64,000 nucleotides of DNA, taken from Epichloe hybrida (lineage: Eukaryota; Ascomycota; Sordariomycetes; Hypocreales; Clavicipitaceae). The DNA is taken from positions 1,116,001 to 1,180,000 of the forward strand of contig JAFEKR010000005.1 of the NCBI GenBank assembly GCA_019022495.1, in the 5' to 3' direction. This document shows, piece after piece, positions 10,919 to 24,114 of this stretch. Position 1 is the first letter of the stretch. Each line of letters opens with the position of its first letter. Position numbers and translations under genes: made by a program. The notes under the pieces are model-generated. The model was not told the DNA's origin. It saw only the letters and a program-made list of their open reading frames with translations, and searched no databases.

Positions 10919-12649
10919 ATGGGCCCTAGGCGTAACAAAAAGAGAGCACGAGATAGATTTTCCACGTCATGGACGAACGAGCGCATTGCCTGTAATGCCA
11001 TTCGTGGGAGCATTTTTCCCGCGGCCGCAAGGCTAGAAATTAAACAATGGCGGCAGATAGTCGATTCGTTCAGCGCCCCAGAGTCTGTCCTGCACGCCTG
11101 CGTCCGCGATAATTACATCCCCAAGCTTCGGCAGCTGATTTCCCAGTGCACTGTCGAGGAGCTTGAGCTTGAGGATCCAAGTTTTGTGTCACCTCTCCGC
11201 GTCGTAGTATGGTGTAGTAACGTGGCCGCGATTGAAGTTCTCTTGGAAGCTGGCGCGGACCCTACAGCCGTGAACTCAGGCGAGGAGACACCTACATCAG
11301 CATTCAATTTGGCCATTCGAGCCGGAAAGCGTGATATCCTTCATTGCCCCTGGGACCATACGAACCCAGGCATGGATGCGCCCACGAAGCATCCGTATGT
11401 ATGGTTTCTCAATGAAGCAGCTTCTCATGGTCAGACCGCTATCGTTGATGACCTCTTGGATTGGTGCCATTGGTCTGATATTGCCAAGACGCTTGCACTG
11501 CAAATGCCGCGATAAGATGGGAGATTCACGTTATCCGTACTCTTCTTAGCCGAGTCAACTATTGTCAACAGACAATTGAGTATACACTTCAAGGTGCGAT
11601 TTGTTTGAAGCCCAGCCTGTACCACGAGGGCTTTGAGGCGAACTATAATGGCGTAGACTATCTTAACTAAGAACAACTCATTGCCCTGCTCATTAATGCT
11701 GGCTCTAACCCTAACTGCAAGCCTCGTGGCGAAAACATTGTTATCAAAGCTGCATCAATTGTCGATCTAGCCGGCGGTTTAAAAGCTCTCCTCGAAAATG
11801 GCGCAAACCCGAATGGGACAGGCCACGGCGAGAAAACGGCGCTTCATCACCTTGGCTCCCCAGTTCAAGCTGGGGAATCGCGCCGGCAAGAACAACGCTT
11901 GCATGAAACGGGCATTCGTATTTTGATAGACCAAGGCGCCTCTGTGGTCCAAAGGGATATTATTGGTAACACACCTCTTCATTATGCCGCATTCGGCTCC
12001 GACATGCGCGCATTCACTCTCTACGCAGATGGCCTCGCCGACCAGGACCAAAACACGGCATTGGCGGCATTGGAAAACAAAAATGGAGAGACTCTCTTGC
12101 ACTGGGCAGCTGCTGGTGGACAAGTTGACATATTGCGGCACCTCCTCCATCGTGGGCTGGACGCCATCAATGTGTGCGCTGGTTCCATCTACGGCGCCGA
12201 TGAAGAAGCCCTATCAGGTAGTACGAACTGCCTGAATCCTGCTTGCCCATGGTGCTGACCCTCGTCGATCCAGAGCCGAGGGCTGGACAGCATTGCATTG
12301 CCTGTCACTACATCTGGACAACGACCCTATGAGTAACATGGCACAGCTTGCCGCGGACTTAATTTCAAGAGGCACCCCTCTCCAACATCCTGCCCCAATG
12401 CTTCTCCGTCATTCAACGAGGGGTACAAGTCCATATCATGGCCATCCTTATGGGCTTTGGGGGTCACGCGTGGAGAATGCAATGCAGCTGGCCGCCTCCG
12501 CGACAGAAATGGTCCGACGCAACGAAACACCGCTTCACTGGGCGGCATATCACGGCGCCGTCGGCGTGGCGAGTATCCTACTGGCACATGGTGCGGACGT
12601 CTCTGCAGAGGATGACAGTGGAAACACACCGGCTAGATTGGCAGCCTAA
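10919..12649 (+). pseudogene. Ankyrin-repeat protein gene, broken
   Basis: The reading frame is recoverable in pieces. It opens at 10919 and runs to TAA at 11513-11515 (198 residues). Ankyrin sequence then resumes in another frame (about 11500-11667), meets TAA at 11668-11670, continues in that frame to 12258, then shifts again with a TGA at 12233-12235 in the joining frame, and ends at 12649. Ankyrin hallmarks are plain: VAAIEVLLEAGADP, LKALLENGANPNG, TPLHYAAFG, LLHWAAAGGQVDILRHLL and TPLHWAAYHGAVGVASILL. The count is at least two frameshifts and two stops. An intron could explain the break near 12.23 kb but not the one at 11.5 kb. Ankyrin arrays mediate protein-protein contacts; no partner domain (NACHT, HET, kinase) is visible. 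Confidence 0.8.
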
Positions 12650-13399
12650 TCGCCGTTGCTTGCCAGGGAACGGGATGCGAGAGATGAGCTATTGTAACTG
12701 TTTCATGGCATCGGCTGCAGTGCCTAGAGAGCATAATGCAACAGGAAAAGACATTGAGGCAACCAATCAAGGCACAAAAGATGGTGACTTCTACCTCCAC
12801 CAGTATAAAGTGCCATGATTACATTGAACTAGAACTACTAGTATGACTGTAAACCACCCCTGTTAGCTAACAGCACGCTGATGGCTATGCCTATCATCGG
12901 AGCTATGGTCTCGCCTTCGCATATCGAGGTAGTGGGATCGAGGTTACCATAAGCAGGAGGCCTTAGATTGATCAAGGTTTTCATTATGCTAGAAGAAATT
13001 ACACAACTTAACAATAGATAATTCCATTATAGGAAGAGACGAGAGAACCAGATTCCGTGAATACCAGATAACAATATCTTCCAAGTAAACCGGAAAAATA
13101 CTTGCGAACCCAAAATTGTGATGCAATTCGCTAGGTCCAATAGCGGCCATACAGGCAACTGGGTTAGGCAGGGGTCTTCTCTTGGTTTATCGGATGTTCG
13201 AATGAAAAGAGGGTGGAACGGCATCTTCCAACCGGGATATTAGCATATGGCTTACAAGAACATAGAATTCTTCCAAAACACCAACAGGATGTGAATAGAT
13301 GGGGGCACCGTGATTACGGTCACGGGCTTTACATTTGACACAGTTGGAAATGCTGTCATTCACGCTAGTCATTCACCCTGGATTGCGCTAATTGACTGC
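12650..13399. other. No gene seen
   Basis: Only short uninformative frames. This stretch separates the ankyrin pseudogene from the next decayed gene. Confidence 0.4.
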
Positions 13400-14333
13400 A
13401 AGTCCGTTAATTCGATTGTGACTATCTAGACGACTTAGTATTTCTCTATTATCATTAAGAACCTGACTAAAGATACCAAGAGCGACATTATTATCTGGAG
13501 AGAAAATGAGACCGTTTTACCTGGTGGACTCTCATATGTTAACCACTTTACCTATGCCAACACCTACAACCGCAGTCCCATCTACTGCCTAACTTCTGAC
13601 GGCTCTAGCAATCGCCCTAGGGCATTGGTTTGAGTGGGCAATTACCTGGCTATTGCTAAGACGGTTGCGGACTCCATCAATGTAAAGTATCTTAACTAGA
13701 ATGGCGGGCATAAAGTTCTCGTTGATCATATCGTCGATTAGTCTAGAGTGCTTAGCCAGATCCTCCAGTACGCTGCGCAACAAGGCAAGATTGTAACACC
13801 CAAGACATGCGAATCACTGTTGCCGAACCCCTTCTAGGGGCAATTCTAGTCCAAGTGAACTTGGAGGGGAAGCTCCCGGTGAGGTTGCTATCTGATTACA
13901 GTCGGCAGTCGGCGGTACTGCTGGCTCGGATGGCATTAACAATAACTGCCAGGACGCGAGCAACTAATGCAAGGCTGCTTTCCTTGGCCTTTCCAACTCC
14001 ATCCCTGGTGGTTCTGGTGTTCGTTACTACAGCAGCGCGGGCGTGGGACTTCCACCGCGGCCCAGGATATAATGCGTGCGATGGAAAGGAAGACCAGGAC
14101 CCTTGGAGATGCACAAATAAGTGACCCTTGTTAGGGATGCAAGAGTAAGTGACATTCATGCCGCTGACTTTCAGCGCTCCGTTTTCGGAGGGTTTAAAAC
14201 TTTGAAATACTTACTCGGACGTAGATGTCATGCACTAGATCTCCAAGCAACTATCCGACTTGCAGGTGTTTGGCGTTTGCTCCAAATCATCGTACAATGC
14301 TCTGCGTCGCGCCAATGGACAGTTCGTTTCCTC
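13400..14333 (+). pseudogene. Remnant of an unidentified gene, cut by a retrotransposon
   Basis: Protein-like sequence on the plus strand is interrupted by many stops, several of them TAG where CAG is likely (for example in the VKYLN-stop-NGGHKVLVDHIV stretch near 13.68-13.73 kb). A Cys-containing segment follows (NNNCQDASN-stop-CKAAFLGLSNS then GSGVRYYSSAG, about 13.94-14.04 kb). A third segment ends LQVFGVCSKSSYNALRRANG just before the LTR element at 14334. Composition suggests a secreted or cell-wall-associated protein, perhaps the tail of a large chitinase-like protein, but I cannot name it. Confidence 0.4.
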
Positions 14334-14460
14334 TGTTAAGTGGGGAAATGGCTTACATAATAAAAGGTGAATCAGAGTGGTAGTAATTATAGGGAAACCG
14401 TAGCTAGAGTAAATACTAACTAACTATTATCATTACCTTAATCATTTTGGTACGACTTTA
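14334..14460 (+). repeat. 5' LTR (127 bp)
   Basis: It matches 23079-23205 along its whole length with a handful of transitions (for example GTGGGG versus GTAGGG and TACGAC versus TATGAC). It starts TGTTAAG directly after the duplicated CCTC. Confidence 0.92.
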
Positions 14461-17400
14461 TAGTAATAAGACTAGGACCTGTCATCTCTTTTAATTGCTC
14501 TATAAGAATATAATTACATCTTAAAGACTAGAAATCCTAAAACTAGGACCAAACAAACGATTAGAGAATAATTAAGAGAAGAAATCATCCATAGACCGCT
14601 AGAGTACAGCTACAGTTAGAAACAGAAGAAAAACAAATCTACACCCTTAGAGCTACGGTTGCTAAACACAGGGCAATAAGAGATAAGGAAGAAGACTAAC
14701 TATAGCTAGGAATAGCTTTAAACTACAAGGCAGTAATTATTAAGGACTGCGGGACTTAAGTAATAGGTTTAAGAACTGTGGGACTTAGACACACTAGTTA
14801 AAGTGCAAATAACAAGAACCTTATATCTAACAAGATTAGGAATCATAGATGGAATTATAACTAGAGATCTAAAACCACGATGAAACTAGGAACAGAATAA
14901 TCTAATAATAAACAAATAACCTAAGAATAACTTACAGATAAGCTAAGAGCTAATGGATTAGCACTATTAGGAACAACTAATTAACGGAATACTAAGAGAT
15001 TCTAGAAGTCTTATTCTAGGCTAGACACGCTAAGACACAAGGACACTTTAAATTAATTTAAGGGACTATGGAAATTAGGTTTAACCTAAAGAAGCTATCC
15101 CTAGTAGCCTTTATTTCTAGACTTAGCGAAACACTACCATCTCCTTACTAGTGGAATACGACCTAGACAGACTTAGACACTAAGATCCTTCTCTGAATTT
15201 TCGGAGACTATAGAATCGTGCCTAAGACCTAGAAACTCGCCCTAGTAATTAGTATTCGCTAGACTTAACCTAACAAGGGAGATGCACCGCAGACTTTATT
15301 TAAACGAAGTGACAAGCCAAGCATTTTATCACTATAGTTATTACTACGAAAAATAAGCGATTACAAATATTAAATTAAAACCTCTAATAGTAATTAATCT
15401 CCCGCGCTATGGTGGCGAAGAAGTTATTATAGGTAAGCGTAATACCTCTAGATAAGAGGACTAAACCTTATGCTTTAAAGTAAGCTTTAAACTATCTCTT
15501 ACCTATAAAAACCATAGTTTACTAAGCTTATTCTACTACTAAATCCTAATAGAGGGCGCACAGACTACTAACCTACTTTTACCCTACTTTGCTTCACTTT
15601 TATCTTTACTCTTTCGCTTATTTAATTTTCTAATTAGACAGAATAGTATGAATACAGTTTGCGCACTATGCTTTAGAGATAAGAATCTAGCTTAGAGCCA
15701 GACATAGAAGGTTTAAAGAGTCAAATTATCGTATAATTAGGAGCGCCTAACTTAGGAATAAAGAAATTAGTGAAAAGGAATAGGAAGGTAGTAAAGGAGG
15801 CTAAGATGGTTTTCTTACTAATCTAGGACACTTAGTTTTTCTTTTCTTTTTAGACTTTAGGCAACCTAATAAAGAACTTTATTATGGCAAGTTTTAAGTT
15901 TAACCTTATCCTCCATTATAACTAGAATTTGTTATAGCGTATTCTTAGCTTTATTAAAAGAAATCCCCTTTACCTATGCTTAGGTGATTTTATTCTTATA
16001 CCCTATAATCTTTAATCTAATCCCTTCATAAACCCTTTGCCTCTTAAAACCTAATTATAGCTAGACCTAGATTTAGACTTTAACTCTAAATTAGAGAAAG
16101 CTTTATTACTATTCTATTAAAGTCTAGGTTCTAAATTACCCCTTATCTTAACTTTAAGAGAAGACATATTACCTTACTTCCTAACCTTAATAATTTAATC
16201 TCCTAAACCTAAGAAAACTAGTAAACTTAGATAAATCCCTACTATAAACATTCCTCTACTACTAATAATGTTATACAACATTAGGGGAATAACTTTCTCT
16301 AGTCATCCTAGAGATAGACTAGCCTAAGACTACGTGGATTACCATTTAGCTATAGTAACTATAGCTTAAATCCCTAAATATACTGAAACCCTAGTATATT
16401 ATAACTTTACTTAAGGCCTAAGAGGAAAAGCTATAACTTAGTACAAAGACCTAGATAATAAAGAATAAAAATAAAGTGTCCTTAAAGATAAGTTTGTAAA
16501 GAAATTCAAGAAACCTAATCCACTTATAGAAGTAGCTACTTAATAAGAAGTATATTATTTTACTAGAGAAACTAGAGAGACATTAAACGCTTATATTTAA
16601 AGAGCAAAACATTTAGTATTAAAGGTAAGGGTAAACATAAGATAAGTCCTTTTCACTAACTTTATGATGTATATAGCGGATAAAGAATTAGATTATTACC
16701 TATAGGAAAGAGTGTTAGATTATTTGTTTATAATAGACAAATAGGCTTATAAAATGGCTTTAAAAGATCTTATAATATCGGATCTTAAAGTCGTTCTATA
16801 TAACTACTACTTATCTACTTCTAAGAAACTCCTATAATTTAGTAAAGATCCTAGAATAGCAAATCATTTAGACCTAGTTTATATGTAAATAGAAGAATAA
16901 GCTAGGAGAGATAAGTTAGCTACTAAAGCCTAAATAAAAAGAGATAAATAGATAGCAGAGCTTATCTGCTAGCTTAAAGCATTCTGAGCTTAATCCATAG
17001 GAGAATCATCTAGGCCATATAGGTAATCAGGATAAGGGAAGTATATAACTACTAATCCTCCCTAGTCTCCTAGGAAATCCGTAATAATAACAACTAAGTT
17101 AGGATAGGGAGATATGTAACATAATCCGGATTTTTTCTAGTGTTTCTTATGTGGAGAATAAGGACATATAGGGTATAACTATTCACAAAGAGACACATAC
17201 CCCCTAGATAAGTTTAAGAAACATTAAGTGCATTAAAGCACTAAAGGTTTATAGATAAGGAGAGAGTGATAATAGGAGTTAGATAATTTAAACTAGTCTA
17301 ACTTTATTAAAGGTTTAGAAAGAGAGATAATCCCACCACTAGGTTTTATTCTAACTTAGGGATTTTTATTACTTAATACTTCTATACTAAACTACAGACC

Positions 17401-20400
17401 CCTAAGTTATGTCTAAGAGGAGAATAAGGTGGATTTTACCTATGCTATAACTCCTACTAAGGCAAAAGGGAAATTTATAGAACCTATATAGACACAAGGA
17501 CTAGCTAGAAAGATCATAAAACAAGCTAATAAGCCTAGCATTATTTTAGATAAATGTGCTTAATAGAGAGTTAAGAAAATCTTAGATAAGGAAAACGCTA
17601 GTTAAACTCAGATTTAGCTATCTTTAGACATAATAGGTCTAGTCTAAGAAATAACTCTAGAGGAATTTAAGAGATTATTGCCTACTCTAAGACCTTACTT
17701 AGATAGAATTATAGGCCCTTCCTAGGCCCTAATAGTTTTAAATTCGCTTAGAGATACACTAATAAAAGATATAAGGATTAGAGAAAATCCCCCCTAGAAA
17801 CAAAGACTAGAATTAAAGAAGATTCAGGTAACTAAAGAGTATTATATTCCTCTATTTAATCTAGGATAATACCTTAGGAACATAATAGTTTCTATAAGCA
17901 TTCTCTAGCTACTTTAACTTGCTCTAATTATTTAATAATAGTTAAGCTATCTTATATAGTATTAGAAAAAGACAAAGAGTAAGGGGGTAAAGTCTATAAT
18001 TACAAATCTAATTAAACTATTTAAAGAAGTGGTCTAGCTAACTTTCTAGTCTAACGCAATAATTAGGTTAGTAAACGCAATTATTACTTAGAACGACATC
18101 GTAAAACCTAATAGAGTTGTGGTAATAACATTAGGATATATTATAACGTATGTTAAGGGACACTAATATAACTTAGTCTTAATTAATAGAGAGTCTAGTG
18201 TGAAACTAGTAAGTAAAAGCTACCTAGCATGACATAGATTTCTAGTAGTTTAACTCCGTAAAAGGAGGTATATTTAAATAGTAAATAATACTAAATATCT
18301 AATTACCTTATGCTCCTATTTACAGGTAGTTATAGGAGGAATCCTAGCTCTAGTAAAGTTTTACGTTATACTAGTTTAGTAAGACTAGGATATGTTATTA
18401 GGTAAAGTCTAGCTAAGGAGAATAGAAGCTATGGAATATTATACTAACAACAAGTTAGTCATTAAGGGAATAAATAAAGTCTCTTAGACTTTACTAATTT
18501 ACCTATACCTAGACTTATTTTATAGGCCTAATAAATAAGGCTAAATTCCTAAGAGAACTAGACCTAAGGAATATATAGAGTTTATAGAAGATAATTAAGA
18601 GATCCTAGAAGAAGTTAAGGAAATCTTAAGGGAAATAAATATATAGATCCGCAAACAAATAAATAAGTTAGACTTAAAAAAATAAGAACTACGAATAATA
18701 TCACTAGTAATTATTCGTAGGGGCTAATAATTAATCTAATACTACTAGTTAAGGACAGGAGAATAAGCTCTAAATAGAAAATAACTAAGAATTAGACATA
18801 ACATATACATTAGGAGGATAGATTATTAGAAGATTATATTACTAAAACTAGAAATAAAGAAGTATTAGCTTAGATAAAGAAAGAAGAATAGGAAGTATTT
18901 ATAAATAGCAAGAAAATAGAAATTAAAATAGAAAGAATAATTATAAGTATTACTAAGTTAGATAATCTGGAAGAGAATAGCATAATACTTAAAACAGAGG
19001 ACTAAACTATATTAGGGTAATATAAATTAACTTTAATTAATAGCGCTATAGTCCTATAGAAACTGATTTAGACTTTCAGAATAAATAGCTTTACTAACAA
19101 GATTACTAATAAGATAGAAATAAAACTACTTACCTCCTACTCCTTTAAACTAATACCTATAGGATAAATACCTAAGAAATGGAGGATTACCTAGAGTTAA
19201 CTTAAATAAAGGGAGAAGGCCTAGAAAAGAGAGTAAAGCAAAAATACTACTTATAGTGTTATAAAGCTTAAATAGCTAAACTAAATAGAGGAAGAACTTA
19301 AAGAGAATGAAACAACCTCTAACCTAATAGAAGATAAGGAAATGGAACTATTAGACCTCCTAGAAATACTTGTAAGATTAGCTTGACTGCCCTAGTAAGA
19401 TAAGTATAATTTAGACACTAATGAACACTAGAGAGACCTAATTTATATAGGAAAATAGAAAATTAAGGGGTTTACCTAGGGAAATAAAAAACCTTATATA
19501 AATAGCTAGATTAAAGTTTTGCCTTAGAAAACATTAGATAGGTTACTATATTCTAAGGACTTAGCTATAGAGTAAGTAGCTGAATGCGCCCTAGACACGC
19601 TAGGACACGCGTATACATTAATTTGTATGCAAAGTTAGAAAATCAAGGGGTCCCCCTTAGAAATTAGAAATCCTTATATAAATAAGAAGTAGTAAGGCTT
19701 AGTAAGGGAAACTAGTGCTAGTAAGCATTATGTTATAGACTTAGCTAATTTAGCTTCACTAGGAAAGCATGCACTAGGTGCATAGGATATAGCAAGACAG
19801 ACTAGTAAGTTAATTTGTATAGGAAATTAGGAAATTAAGGGCTACCCCTTGAGATTCCGAAATCTCCATACAAATTATTTATTATTTACCTTACCCCCTA
19901 AAACCATTGTTTTATAGTTTAAGAATTCACACATAACACTAGGAAGCCGTGTAGGAGACAATAACTAGAGAATAATAATTATGTGATTATGTTACACTTT
20001 TAAAGACTGCTTTATTTCGAAGCTTAAAGATATACGCACTACTAATCTTATTTAGCACCACATTAACCTAATCCTAGGAGCGAAGCCTAGCAAACGTAAA
20101 TAATATAAGTATTCTGCTACTTATTAAGGTTTCTTAAAACAGGTTTTCCTAGTAATAGAGAGAGTAGGAATCATTATTCGTAGTAACTCTAAATAAGTTA
20201 CGCTAATGATCTTTGCTCTAAAGCCTAGATAGAAGGTTTTTAGAGTAGTTTACAACTACAGAGATATGAATAGCAAAACAATTAAACTAGGTTATCTATG
20301 TCATAACATGGAAGCTGATCTAGATTCTATCTATTGTGGTCGCTCTTAGATTCTGTTGCAGACTGATGCTTTAAACGGATTTTAGGCCATTGGTATCTAT

Positions 20401-23078
20401 CCACCTAATAAACATAAATTAGCTTTCACTAGGCTAAAAGGAATGTATTATTATAATAATATAGCATAAGGATTAAAGGGCTTACTAGCGACTTACGCTA
20501 GATTTGGGGACCTAACTTTCGGACACCTCTTTTTCTAGGATGGTACTAAGAGCAAATTAATTCTAGGATATATAGAAGATTTATGCACTTCCTTTTCTAT
20601 CTACGTTAATAATTATTACTTAGGCTTAGAAACATAGGAAAACCATTTTAATTTCCTTTAGAAAAGGTACTTTCTAAGAGTTACCTAGGCCCTAATTAGG
20701 TTAAGTGAACATAAAACCACCTTATTTGCTTCTAAAGTTAAATGTGTTAGATATTCCTTGAAAGACAGAAAGATATAACTAGCTCAAAAACATCGCAACT
20801 AATTTGCTATCCTAGCTAAATAATTCAAAGACTAACCACCTTAATCCTAGGATAAAGTACTTATACTTATTTACTTAACTTTATTCCTACGAAAATTTAT
20901 ACTAGGAAGATCTAACTTAGTGGTTATTATTAAGAAAGCTTTCTTTTATAAAAAACTAAAAATAATAAAGATAGGAAAACCCTTTATCTAGAGAGAAAAG
21001 GTATTAAGAGAAAAACCTAAGTAGACACTAGAAGCTTAATAAGTAATATAGAAAATATATAAAAGTATCTAAGAGAACACTACATTTAGCGCTAGACTAG
21101 GATTATAGTTTTATATAGCTATAGACGCGTCGGATACTAGAATAGGAGAAGTGTTATTTTAGATAAAAGACATAGAACTAGGAACTAGTGTCATAGACGC
21201 AAACTTTCTAAAAGTATGAATTATTATATAGATATTATATTAGCTAGGAGATGCTAAGAAACAATACTCTATGCTAGAAAAAGAGATGCTTATGATTATA
21301 GTAAGACTAAAAGAAATAAGATAGTTACTTAACTATTTACTACACCTATTAAAAGTCTATATAGATTATAAGGGCATTATTAATTTAATAGCAAATATAT
21401 CCAAAGTCTATGAAAAGGTGGCCTACTAGGTGGATATACTCCAAGAATCAAACGTGAAATACATTCATTGCCTAAACACTACAAAGATTATAAAGATTGC
21501 GAATAGAATGTCCCGGATGCTAAACCATCTAAGATCAGATCTAATCTTAGTGGATAGAAGAATAGGAGTTAACGTCACGCTAGCTATGGGAGACTAACTA
21601 ATCTTAGTCTTAATAAACATAACTTTAATTCTACTAGAGGGTAGGAGTTTAAACAAAGATATAACAAAGAAGTTATACTAAGAACTTCTTAAATAGTTTA
21701 AATTAACATAGTATAGAGAAATCCTATTAGCTATGGTTTTTAGACACTAAACTATCCTAAATAAATAACGCAAACTTATTTAGTATTAATCCTTAAAGTA
21801 TTGAATTTTTAATTAGACTTTGTATTATTTAGAGTTTAATAAGTTATTAGTAGAATATATACTATTTGCTAGAGTGCCTAAGAAGTTATAGGAAGCCTAT
21901 AACATAGGAGGACATTTTAGGACTATAATTATAATATATAAACTCTAGGGAAAGTATTTTTAGCTAGACTAAAGCAAAGATATAGAATCATACTATTACT
22001 TATGCCTAGTATATTAATAAACTAGGACATAAGTTCCTTAAATAAATCCTAAGACTATTATAGTGTTAGAACCATAGGGATTAGTCGTAATAAACTATTT
22101 AGGTCTAATAATGCTAAAAGCGAAGAATAGAGACGCATATGTGTTAGTTGCTATAGACTACATAACGAGATTTGCGTTAGGATAATCCTATAAAGAGGCT
22201 ATAGAAGATTTTATTACACAAGCTTAGGATAAGAGTTAGAGCCTAATATTTAGATAGCTAAGAAGAATCTATTATAATAATAGCTTATACTTTAAGAACC
22301 TAATGTTTTAAGCAGCCTTAGAGAAACATAGAACTATAGTGACGTATAGACTAGTTTCACACCTATCTTTAATAGGATTAGCTAAACAGAATGTGAGACT
22401 TATTAAAGGATAACTAATAAAATAGGCTATAGAGAGAAATGGAATTTCTCTAGATACCTGGAATTAAGCAATCCTAAGCATTATAGTAATTATTAATAAT
22501 TAGTATATGTTAAGTGTTAGGACAAGCCTAGCAATATTAATAATTAGATTTAAACCGTTTGCAAAATATATAGGAGTAGAAGAACTTAAGACTTTAGAAT
22601 TAGAGAATCTAGAAATAGATAACTTAGAACTACTATAAGAAATAAATTTATAAAACCTAGACTTACAAGAGAAACGGAGAGAGTTAGTTTAGACACGCAA
22701 AGTAAATAATTAGAATAATACCACAAAACCTAGATAAAGTTTTAAGGTAGGAAATCTTATGTAAGAGAAGATAAATAAAGAGAATAAGTTAAAAGGAAAG
22801 TTCTATAAGACCTAGGGGAAACTATTAAGGGTTATCCAAAAGGTGTCTTTAGTAATATATAAGATTAAACTATTGGAAGGTAGGATAGTAAGAAAAATCC
22901 ACCTAGATAACCTAAAACTATACATCCTATAATCGGAGAAACTTTAACTATCCAGACTAAACACATAGGACCTAGCTAATTAGGGAACTAAGGATTATAT
23001 TAATTTAGAGAAGGATAAAGTATTATAATAGAAGAATTAGGGTGTTAGGGCTAACACTAACAAAATACCCCCCTAGCC

Positions 23079-23205
23079 TGTTAAGTAGGGAAATAGCTTA
23101 CATAATAAAAGGTAAATCAGAGTAGTAGTAATTATAGGGAAACCGTAGCTAGAGTAGATACCAACCAACTATCATCATTACCTTAATCATTTTGGTATGA
23201 CTTCA
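23079..23205 (+). repeat. 3' LTR (127 bp)
   Basis: The partner of the 5' LTR; it ends CTTCA followed by CCTC. Its length is identical to the 5' copy. Confidence 0.92.
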
Positions 23206-23242
23206 CCTCTCGCCCTTTACTACATGTATGCGGCAGGCTAGC

Positions 23243-23609
23243 GGACATCTAAATGCGCATACCGCGTTAGTCATAAAATGGAAGAAGTGCCTTTCCACCT
23301 AATTTCACGCCAAATATACTAGCTCTTTTCAGTGGTGAATGTAAGCAGCTTACTGCAACGTGTAACGCTTGTAGTGAATATTTCGCCGCCGCTGCCGCCG
23401 CTCCCGCACCCTAACTAAGCGTAGCTTTTATAAATGTTACCTAAGATATGGCTATTTTATATAATTTTAGAAGATGCTATTAACGGTATTAATTACATAA
23501 ATAGGCATCTTCATTAATAGCGAAAATTAACAGACGCAAGCCATAGCAAAATTAGGTGTGTGGACTGTCCTTCTAGATTAGGACTAACGCGGCATGCACA
23601 TAGATGTCC
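23243..23609. mobile_element. MULE-type miniature element (367 bp)
   Basis: The two ends are inverted copies starting GGACATCTA, recognisable for about 90 bp. They are flanked by a near-perfect 9-bp duplication (CAGGCTAGC at 23234-23242, GAGGCTAGC at 23610-23618). The ends are homologous to those of the 4-kb element at 39196-43237 (shared GTTAGTCCTAAT and CTTGCGTCTGTTAAT-type blocks). It has no coding capacity, so it is a non-autonomous relative of that element. A GCC-rich patch sits near 23390. Confidence 0.8.
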
Positions 23610-23757
23610 GAGGCTAGCCGAACACTGGCGCTAATCCTGGTGCGTTTAAGATTTAGAAAAGTAGGGCGTGGCACGATTAAATGGATACCATTAGACTTAA
23701 TTCAGTTAACAGATTACTAGGAGTGGATGACAGACAAATAGTAAACGCGCAGTGGAA

Positions 23758-24114
23758 GGGGACATAAATTTCCTACCGGAGCTTTCAAATTTCCCACCGG
23801 ACTAGCTAAATCAAGTGATGCCTCCATACACCTACTTTTAGTATAGAAGTACCTCTAAGGTTTTTATTCTCCTATAACGCCTATAATATCTTAATACATA
23901 CCTTCTGTGCGCCACTGCTGCTATAGTAATTAAATAAATGCCTTATAAGCATGCTTTTAGCTTTTTATATATATACTTACTAATAAAAAGGGCTAACTAG
24001 CTTATAAAAAACCTTGGAGGTACTTCTACACTAAAAGTAAGTGTGTGGAGACCCTTCTTGATTTAGCTAGTCCGGTGGGAAATTTGAAAGCTCCGGTGGG
24101 AAATTTACGTCCCC
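23758..24114. mobile_element. Second MULE-type miniature element (357 bp)
   Basis: Terminal inverted repeats of about 109 bp (23758-23866 and 24006-24114) begin GGGGAC. Each carries a tandem pair of the motif AAATTTCCCACCGGA, slightly mutated in the left arm. The element is flanked by a perfect 9-bp duplication GCAGTGGAA (23749-23757 and 24115-24123). The ends are unrelated to the GGACATC family. The 9-bp duplication and long inverted ends are characteristic of Mutator-like elements. No open frame. Confidence 0.88.

Larger units (their letters stand above)
14334..23205 (+). mobile_element. Ty3/gypsy-type LTR retrotransposon, RIP-damaged, 8,872 bp
   Basis: Two near-identical 127-bp LTRs (14334-14460 and 23079-23205) begin TG and end CA (TA in the 5' copy). 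They are flanked by a 4-bp duplication CCTC (14330-14333 and 23206-23209). The interior is riddled with TAA/TAG. Recognisable relics in order are: a possible gag start at 15648, a zinc knuckle at 17141 (CFLCGE-stop-GH, last Cys changed to Tyr), reverse transcriptase with YVDD changed to YVNN at 20602-20613, and an integrase core start AIDYITRFA at 22150. Reverse transcriptase precedes integrase, which is the Ty3/gypsy order. No open frame of useful length survives, so the element cannot act alone. Confidence 0.92.
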
